A stretch of DNA of 5,759 nt from an uncultured Planctomycetaceae bacterium (GTDB lineage Bacteria; Planctomycetota; Planctomycetia; Planctomycetales; Planctomycetaceae), in NCBI GenBank assembly GCA_903823545.1, contig CAIJTL010001625.1:1-5759 (forward strand). Reading direction: 5' to 3'. Positions 1 to 4,322 of this stretch are shown one piece after another. Both the position numbers and the translations under genes were made by a program. The notes under the pieces are model-generated. The model saw only the letters and a list, made by a program, of their open reading frames with translations, was not told where the DNA came from and ran no database searches. Positions within the stretch are counted from its first letter, which is position 1, and every line of letters begins with the position of its first letter.

Positions 1-708
1 TCGAAATCCGCCGTCGGAGTTCTGACACTTCTTCACGTAGTCGATGCAGCGATCAACGGTTTCTTTCGGCACATGCAGCCCCGCATTGCGAGCCGCTCGC
101 AATGCCATGATCTGACAAACGGTCGCGGAGATGTCTGCCTCTTTAGGCTCCGGCTGATACCGCCAGCCACCTTCCGAGTTCTGCGTTTGAATGATCAATC
201 GCACGGCTCGATCCAACTTCTCGCGAGCGTCCGCCCGCTTGCACATGCCGTAGACTTCCGCCAAGAACAACGTCGCGAAACCGTGCCCATACATCGGCCC
301 GTAGGAATCTTGTTCCTTCACATGAATGAGGCCGTTTGGTTTTGACATTGATAACACAAAGTCGATCGCTCGATTCACTTGCTCGCCATGAGGCCCGCGC
401 CCCGGCGTGCTTCCTGACGCCAGAAAGGCGATCCCACTTAACGCCGTCACTGCCACGTTGCGTCCGAAACCGGCCCCCGAACCAAACGCTCCATCAGCAT
501 GTTGCCGCTTCGCCAACCAAGCGAGACCACGCTCAATCGCTTGCTGAGTCTGCGGCGTGACCAAATCACGGGGTAGTGGCTCAACAGCCTTCGTAGACCG
601 CGGTTGAGCACCAATCCCCAATGACGCCGCTGCCGTCAGTAGCCACTCACGTCGAGTGAGTCTCCACCGATCGCTCAAACAGCCAGAGATGAGTTCGTCC
701 TGTTTCAT
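1..708 (-). CDS. Prenyltransferase/squalene-oxidase-repeat protein, Tat-exported (3' end outside window)
   Basis: The minus strand reads open from ATG at 708-706 to the left edge: 236 codons, no stop, so the C-terminus is missing. The N-terminus has a twin-arginine-like signal: T18-R-R-E-W-L23 followed by an Ala/Leu-rich stretch to about residue 34. This predicts export of a folded protein. The rest is alpha-helical repeats with QW-like motifs: QHADGAFG (69-76), QNSEGGWRYQ (176-185) and QNSDGGFR (229-236). This is the pattern of the prenyltransferase/squalene-oxidase alpha-alpha barrel. Such proteins are frequent in Planctomycetes and mostly lack a known reaction. The catalytic DXDD motif of squalene-hopene cyclases is not seen in the visible part, so no cyclase activity is assigned. 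The start is supported by the Tat signal lying right behind it; the ribosome site is weak (GGAA, 715-718). It is divergent from the hydrolase gene. Confidence 0.88.
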   Translation of the reverse strand, partial: MKQDELISGCLSDRWRLTRREWLLTAAASLGIGAQPRSTKAVEPLPRDLVTPQTQQAIERGLAWLAKRQHADGAFGSGAGFGRNVAVTALSGIAFLASGSTPGRGPHGEQVNRAIDFVLSMSKPNGLIHVKEQDSYGPMYGHGFATLFLAEVYGMCKRADAREKLDRAVRLIIQTQNSEGGWRYQPEPKEADISATVCQIMALRAARNAGLHVPKETVDRCIDYVKKCQNSDGGFR

Positions 709-735
709 TGTGGATTCCGCAACATCGTCGCGGTG

Positions 736-741
736 TTTATA
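736..741 (-). promoter_or_regulatory. Candidate -10 element for the prenyltransferase-repeat gene
   Basis: On the minus strand this reads TATAAA, five of six matches to the sigma-70 -10 consensus, 27 nt upstream of the ATG at 708. No good TTGACA-like -35 lies 16-18 nt further upstream. Instead a short palindrome (761-772) sits about where a -35 would be. This is a motif match only. Confidence 0.3.
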
Positions 742-760
742 TCCGACTCGGTCATTGAGA

Positions 761-772
761 TGGTATGTACCA
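761..772. repeat. 12-nt palindrome TGGTA-TG-TACCA, possible operator
   Basis: Perfect 5-nt inverted repeats flank a 2-nt centre. The site lies about 20 nt upstream of the candidate minus-strand -10 at 736-741, where it would overlap the -35 region, and about 40 nt upstream of a plus-strand candidate -10. A protein bound here could affect either divergent gene. Twelve-nt palindromes also occur by chance. Confidence 0.25.
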
Positions 773-809
773 CACGGCAATGGAACTCTCTTTCGCGTTC
801 GTATCGACT

Positions 810-815
810 TATAGT
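810..815 (+). promoter_or_regulatory. Candidate -10 element for the hydrolase gene
   Basis: TATAGT matches five of six sigma-70 -10 positions, with no clear -35 at 16-18 nt. If used, transcription would begin near 822, so the mRNA leader would be about 115 nt and would contain the whole inverted repeat at 849-913. Weak support. Confidence 0.2.
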
Positions 816-848
816 TCCGCGTGGCCATAGTCGCGCCGAGGCAACTTG

Positions 849-913
849 AGTTCGTAGCTCCGCATTGAGGCGGCTCGAACTTCAGGCACCGCCTCAAGGC
901 GGAACTACGAACT
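849..913. repeat. REP/BIME-like nested inverted repeat
   Basis: Arms 849-873 and 889-913 are 25 nt each and pair at 23 of 25 positions, mismatched at 858/904 and 864/898, around a 15-nt loop (874-888). Each arm also contains its own smaller palindrome: CCGCATTGAGGCGG at 860-873 and CCGCCTCAAGGCGG at 889-902. The element can therefore form one long hairpin or two short ones, like paired REP units. From memory, sequences of the form TTCGTAGTTCCGCC...GGCGG recur between genes in planctomycete genomes, but copy number could not be checked. No REP-associated transposase is present. The element ends 14 nt before the hydrolase Shine-Dalgarno sequence, so it may lie in that gene's 5' leader. Confidence 0.85.
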
Positions 914-927
914 TTTGTCTCTTCATC

Positions 928-932
928 GGAGG
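928..932 (+). promoter_or_regulatory. Ribosome binding site fixing the hydrolase start
   Basis: GGAGG is followed by a 4-nt spacer and ATG at 937. This selects the start: the frame stays open upstream to a TTG at 865, but that extension is translated inverted repeat and would put 24 residues in front of a signal peptide. Confidence 0.8.
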
Positions 933-936
933 AACG

Positions 937-2916
937 ATGCGACATTCATTTCGTTTCAGCATGTTTCTGCTTTTTGTGGTCGCTTCGTTGCAGTCACGCG
1001 TGCAAGGCCAAATCGCTCAGCCTTTGTCGGCGGAGCAGCGACAAGTCTTTGAGAAAGCAGCGAACGATTTGAGTGCTGACGTTAATCAACGGTCTCTTCG
1101 AGCAGATCAAGCGATCTTCACGAAGGGTTTGACCTGGGCATTGAAATACGACCGTGAGTTCACGCCAGCAGATGTCGCTCTGATTGAAAAGGCAATCCAA
1201 CGTGCTCGCGAGCGTCAGTCTCTACAGGCTGATGCGGCGCGTCCGTGGGCGAATCAGCGAGGCAAACTCGCACTGGGGTATCGTTCCAAGATTGATGATT
1301 CAGTGCAGCCTTATGGATTGATCGTGCCCAAGAGCTACGATCCCAAGAAACCGATTCGGCTCGATGTCGTCCTGCATGGCAGCACTCGGCCCGTCGGGCT
1401 GAGCGAACTGCGATTCATCGCTCGCTTCGACGAAGGGGACGGCGAGAATCCGTCGGCTCCCGATCAGCCTTTCATTGAACTGCATCCGCTCGGGCGAGTT
1501 GAGAATTGTTATCGATGGTCTGGCGAGGCCGATGTTTTCGAGGCGATCGAGAGCGTGTGCGAGACCTACAACATCGACCGCCAGCGAATCGTGTTGCGGG
1601 GCATGTCGATGGGTGCTTCGGGAACATGGCACCTGGGACTCAAGCATCCCGATCGCTTCGTGGCGTTAGGCCCGTATTGTGGCTACGTCGACACACATCG
1701 CTTTTCAGAAACACCAATCCCGAACTTCGTGAAGGTCGGCCTGCTCCCCGAATACCAAGAGGCCGGTCTGCACATGCTCGATTCAATTGACTACGCGGCC
1801 AACGCGGGAGTCGTTCCTGCCATCGCCTGCATGGGTGAGAAAGACGTCTTCTTCCAAGCACACGTTCTCATGGGTGACGCGATGAAACGTGAGGGACTGA
1901 CGATGATCAATCTCATCTCACCCGGAACAGGGCATGTCATTGATCCAGTAACTCACGCGGAGCAACTCCGACGCATCGCCGAGCACGTTGCCGCCGCACC
2001 ACGTCAGCCTCGCGAACTACGGTTCGTGACTTGGACGCTCAAATACAACAAGTGCCACTGGCTTGAACTGCTCGGACTCGATCGTCATTACGTCCGAGCG
2101 GAAATCGTCGCCAAACTGCGCGATGAGATGCTGGTGATCGACGAACCGAAAAACATCTCACGATTCGCGATCGCCACTGCGTTGCTTCCCGCCAAGCCCA
2201 AGACAGTTCGCATCGGAACTTCTGAGTTCCCGTACCCGCCGAACGAATCCCGATTGGTCTTCGGCCATGTTGATGGTCGTTGGCAGAAAGCGGCTGACGA
2301 GACTCCCGCAGGACGCAAGACTCCCGGCCTGCAAGGACCAATTGACGATGCCTTCGCCTCCCCGTTTCTCTGCGTTCGAGGAACCGGTCAACCGTGGAAC
2401 GCGGCCGTGCAAAAATACGCCGACGCCAGCCTGAATCGCTTCGCCGATGAATGGCATCACTACTTTCGCGGCAAACTCCCCATCAAAGACGACGTAGCCG
2501 TGACGAGCGACGATATTCAATCTCGCCATCTGATTCTGTTTGGCGACCCGGGCAGTAACTCGCTCATCGCCAAGTCGCTTGCGAGCCTGCCGCTGAAATG
2601 GACGAAAGACAGCCTGCAGTTCGGCGATCAAGATTATTCCTCCGCCGAACATCTTCCGGCCCTGATTGCCCCGAACCCGTTGTTTTCAAAGACGCCATCC
2701 GGATCAACTCAAAAATATGTCGTCCTCAACAGCGGCCACACGTTTCGAGAATCCGAACTCGCTAAGTTCAACTACCTGCTGTTCCCTCGCTGGGGCGATT
2801 GGGCCGTGCTCAAAATCAATCAACCGCCCAAAGACGGAGAACCGCTCACAGAACAAGTCCTCCGTGCTGGCTACTTTGACGAAGGCTGGCACTTGTCGAA
2901 CCCAATGCGCCAGTGA
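937..2916 (+). CDS. Secreted alpha/beta-hydrolase (prolyl-oligopeptidase/esterase-like) with unassigned C-terminal region
   Basis: 659 residues, complete. Residues 1-24 form a Sec-type signal peptide: basic MRHSFR, then a hydrophobic core, with likely cleavage near VQG-Q. The hydrolase domain spans roughly 120-350. LHG at 146-148 is the likely oxyanion-hole segment, GMSMG at 222-226 is the nucleophile elbow (Ser224), D303 in GEKD is the likely acid, and H333 in GTGH the likely base. The order and spacing fit the S9/PHB-depolymerase-like esterase group. The enzyme should cleave an ester or peptide bond outside the cytoplasm; the substrate cannot be told. Residues 25-110 are helical and Gln/Arg/Ala-rich. 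Residues 360-659 follow the catalytic domain, contain two hydrophobic, strand-like stretches (LILFGDPGSNS 532-542 and YVVLNSG 594-600), and match no domain I can name. ATG 937 is chosen for its strong ribosome site and the signal peptide. No operon partner; the downstream gene is convergent. Confidence 0.9.
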   Translation: MRHSFRFSMFLLFVVASLQSRVQGQIAQPLSAEQRQVFEKAANDLSADVNQRSLRADQAIFTKGLTWALKYDREFTPADVALIEKAIQRARERQSLQADAARPWANQRGKLALGYRSKIDDSVQPYGLIVPKSYDPKKPIRLDVVLHGSTRPVGLSELRFIARFDEGDGENPSAPDQPFIELHPLGRVENCYRWSGEADVFEAIESVCETYNIDRQRIVLRGMSMGASGTWHLGLKHPDRFVALGPYCGYVDTHRFSETPIPNFVKVGLLPEYQEAGLHMLDSIDYAANAGVVPAIACMGEKDVFFQAHVLMGDAMKREGLTMINLISPGTGHVIDPVTHAEQLRRIAEHVAAAPRQPRELRFVTWTLKYNKCHWLELLGLDRHYVRAEIVAKLRDEMLVIDEPKNISRFAIATALLPAKPKTVRIGTSEFPYPPNESRLVFGHVDGRWQKAADETPAGRKTPGLQGPIDDAFASPFLCVRGTGQPWNAAVQKYADASLNRFADEWHHYFRGKLPIKDDVAVTSDDIQSRHLILFGDPGSNSLIAKSLASLPLKWTKDSLQFGDQDYSSAEHLPALIAPNPLFSKTPSGSTQKYVVLNSGHTFRESELAKFNYLLFPRWGDWAVLKINQPPKDGEPLTEQVLRAGYFDEGWHLSNPMRQ

Positions 2917-2954
2917 TGACGTTGAGCGTGAATCCAATCGATGTTTCGCGACGT

Positions 2955-2983
2955 ACTCAGCTTACCTCAACGGCAAGCTGAGT
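2955..2983. terminator. Stem-loop between convergent genes, possible bidirectional terminator
   Basis: ACTCAGCTT (2955-2963) and AAGCTGAGT (2975-2983) form a perfect 9-bp stem with an 11-nt loop. It lies 38 nt after the hydrolase stop and 25 nt after the stop of the convergent minus-strand gene, where a shared terminator is expected. Neither side has a T-tract, so intrinsic termination is not certain; it may instead protect 3' ends or be a dispersed repeat. Confidence 0.5.
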
Positions 2984-3008
2984 CACCCGCCTGAATATGA
3001 TGTCGCGG

Positions 3009-3443
3009 TTAAGGTCGGTTTTCTTTGGCGGAACTGCTCCCGAACTGCGCATCGAAGCGACGAGTTAATTCATCGAGTTTGTGATTGATCTCAGCGATCT
3101 GTCCGGCCTTGCGATCATCGTCACAGCGGCTGACACGTTGCTTGGAGAAATGCCAAAAATAACCGACTGACACTCCAGCGATGAGCAGCCCGTTTGGAAT
3201 CGCCAGCGGCCAGCCATCTAGACGAACTTGCCAACGCATCGCAATCACGGCCAAAACACACATGCTGGCGAGTGCTGACGCCAACAGAGCCAAGCAAGTA
3301 AACAACGCTCGACGTTCCCAACGGAACGCCGTCACATAGGCTTGTTCGAGTTTCATACGATACTCCTGATATTTGTCTTGAGGGACGTGCGACTCTTGCG
3401 ACAGCAAGGCCCGCCGAAATGTGTCATGTTGAGGCTCAGTCAT
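3009..3443 (-). CDS. Two-TM membrane protein, putative regulator (anti-sigma-like) of the ECF sigma factor
   Basis: 144 residues, complete. Residues 1-45 are a hydrophilic, probably cytoplasmic helical segment rich in Gln, Glu and Arg. Two membrane segments follow, about 46-68 and 79-98, joined by a short loop. Residues 99-144 are charged, with a probable coiled coil at about 113-131 (EINHKLDELTRRF). Two helices would put both termini on the same side, presumably the cytoplasm. The ATG lies inside the end of the sigma gene: ATGACTGA holds this start and the sigma stop, an 8-nt overlap that suggests translational coupling. Position and topology suggest control of the sigma factor. The HxxxCxxC motif of zinc-binding anti-sigma factors is absent, the three Cys (50, 62, 107) are scattered, and no large extracytoplasmic sensor domain is present. 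Anti-sigma function is inferred from context only. Confidence 0.82.
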   Translation of the reverse strand: MTEPQHDTFRRALLSQESHVPQDKYQEYRMKLEQAYVTAFRWERRALFTCLALLASALASMCVLAVIAMRWQVRLDGWPLAIPNGLLIAGVSVGYFWHFSKQRVSRCDDDRKAGQIAEINHKLDELTRRFDAQFGSSSAKENRP

Positions 3444-4008
3444 GATTCAACTCCTCGATCTTGTCGCGTAACAATCGTTGAGCGTGATGAAGTCGCGACT
3501 TCACTGTCCCGATCGGACAGTTGATGACTTGCGACACCTCTTCCAACGACATGTCTTCCAAAAACCGCAGTGTCAGAACTTCGCGATGAGCGGCGGACAA
3601 GTGGCCCAGCGCGTGGTGAATGAGTTCGAAGTTCTCTGTCGTGAAGCCCGGTTCGATTTGATCCGCCGGTTCATCGGGTAATGACTCGGCGATGTCGGCG
3701 AGCACCTCGCGTTCTCGTTGCCGACCGCGTACCACATCGACCGCCTTGTCGCGAGCGATCCGGTACAGCCAGACTCGAAACGCCTCGGCCGATTGCAGCG
3801 AAGACAACCGCTTGATGACTGTCAGCCAGACATCCTGCAACACGTCGAGCGACCGATCTTCCTCACCTAAAATGCGACGAATGAAGTACAGCAACCGCCG
3901 CTCATACGCATCGACCAGCGTCCGAAACGCTTCCGCCTGCCCCTGTTGAGCCTCCCGCACCAGCAGCAGTTCACGCAAGCGATCCAAGTCTCGGTGCGAG
4001 TCGTTCAT
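3436..4008 (-). CDS. RNA polymerase sigma factor, ECF subfamily
   Basis: 190 residues, the usual ECF length. Region 2 covers about 21-96 and includes SLDVLQDVWLTVIKRL (53-68), the core-binding and -10-recognition helix area, and FRVWLYRIARDKAVDVVRGR (77-96). A linker (97-127) rich in Glu, Asp and Pro precedes region 4 at about 128-184. There, LSAAHREVLTLRFLEDMSLE leads into the helix-turn-helix, with the recognition helix at CPIGTVKSRLHHAQRLL (164-180) that contacts the -35. Regions 1.1 and 3 are absent, as expected for ECF factors. It redirects RNA polymerase to a small set of promoters; the target regulon and stimulus are unknown. The gene overlaps the downstream membrane-protein gene by 8 nt. 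The start ATG (4008-4006) has only a distant GAGG (4022-4025, 13 nt away). No clear autoregulatory promoter was identified. Confidence 0.95.
   Translation of the reverse strand: MNDSHRDLDRLRELLLVREAQQGQAEAFRTLVDAYERRLLYFIRRILGEEDRSLDVLQDVWLTVIKRLSSLQSAEAFRVWLYRIARDKAVDVVRGRQREREVLADIAESLPDEPADQIEPGFTTENFELIHHALGHLSAAHREVLTLRFLEDMSLEEVSQVINCPIGTVKSRLHHAQRLLRDKIEELNHD
3451..3456 (-). promoter_or_regulatory. Ribosome binding site of the membrane-protein gene, inside the sigma gene
   Basis: On the minus strand this reads GAGGAG, 7 nt before ATG 3443. It lies within the codons for the sigma factor's C-terminus (IEEL). A strong site together with the 8-nt overlap suggests that the partner protein is made in step with the sigma factor. 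Confidence 0.65.
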
Positions 4009-4057
4009 TCCGTCTCGATTTCCTCACAGCGACCATCGGGCCAACACAGAGAAGCCG

Positions 4058-4068
4058 GTTCGCCGAAC
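4058..4068. repeat. 11-nt palindrome GTTCG-C-CGAAC upstream of sigma gene
   Basis: Perfect 5-nt arms around one central base, about 50 nt upstream of the sigma factor ATG. It could be an operator near the sigma promoter, but the length is within chance expectation. Confidence 0.2.
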
Positions 4069-4233
4069 AGAAACGTTCAATCGCTTCGGAAGATTTCTGA
4101 TTTATCAACACCTACGCGAAGACATGCCTGCCACTGCGAATGGCGACGCGATTGATGAGCTGAAACCATTGTTGCAGCGCGAGTCCGGCGAGCGTGTGGC
4201 GGCTGATGTTGCCCGACAAAATGCTGAGCCCGA

Positions 4234-4246
4234 CGTTCTCAGAACG
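4234..4246. repeat. 13-nt palindrome CGTTCT-C-AGAACG, possible operator
   Basis: Perfect 6-nt arms around one central base, ending 30 nt before the candidate extended -10 at 4277 and 76 nt before the SDR start codon. The single-base centre suits a protein-binding site better than an RNA hairpin. Confidence 0.3.
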
Positions 4247-4276
4247 CTTCTCGCTGATCGACGGAGTCGAATTGTC

Positions 4277-4285
4277 TGCTATTCT
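4277..4285 (+). promoter_or_regulatory. Candidate extended -10 for the SDR-like gene
   Basis: TGCTATTCT matches the extended -10 pattern TGnTATAAT at both TG positions and four of six -10 positions, without a recognisable -35. Transcription would begin near 4292, about 30 nt before GTG 4323. Motif match only. Confidence 0.25.
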
Positions 4286-4322
4286 GCCGAAATTCAAGGA
4301 CTAAGGACATCGGATACTTATT

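Larger units (their letters stand above)
4009..4322. other. Divergent intergenic region between sigma operon and SDR-like gene
   Basis: This 314-nt stretch separates two divergent genes and must hold promoters for both. No convincing gene is seen. Small open frames run on both strands across 4112-4297, without a ribosome site or recognisable product. Visible elements are two short palindromes (4058-4068, 4234-4246) and a candidate extended -10 (4277-4285). On the minus strand a TTGATA hexamer about 4102-4107 has no proper -10 at the right spacing. The section 4120-4260 could be a dispersed repeat or small RNA; that is only a suspicion. Confidence 0.5.

Noticed and set aside
73..560. Two plus-strand open frames of 90 and 74 codons
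   Set aside because: They lie antisense to the prenyltransferase-repeat gene, whose minus-strand frame has clear QW-like repeats and a Tat signal; the plus-strand peptides show no recognisable features.
811..848. Possible third, decayed REP-like unit starting with TAGTTCCGC
   Set aside because: Only the first nine or so bases resemble the repeat arms; the rest cannot be aligned without several arbitrary gaps.
2158..2652. Minus-strand open frame of 164 codons inside the hydrolase gene
   Set aside because: Antisense shadow of a well-supported coding frame; no ribosome site or recognisable domain.
2666..3088. Plus-strand open frame of 140 codons crossing the hydrolase 3' end
   Set aside because: It overlaps the hydrolase in another frame, runs across the intergenic stem-loop and into the antisense of the membrane-protein gene; the peptide is low in hydrophobic structure and unlike any known family.
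4060..4110. TTGATA or TGAACG on the minus strand as -35 of a sigma-70 or ECF autoregulated promoter for the sigma gene
   Set aside because: No matching -10 at the expected spacing could be found for either hexamer, so an autoregulation claim is not supported.
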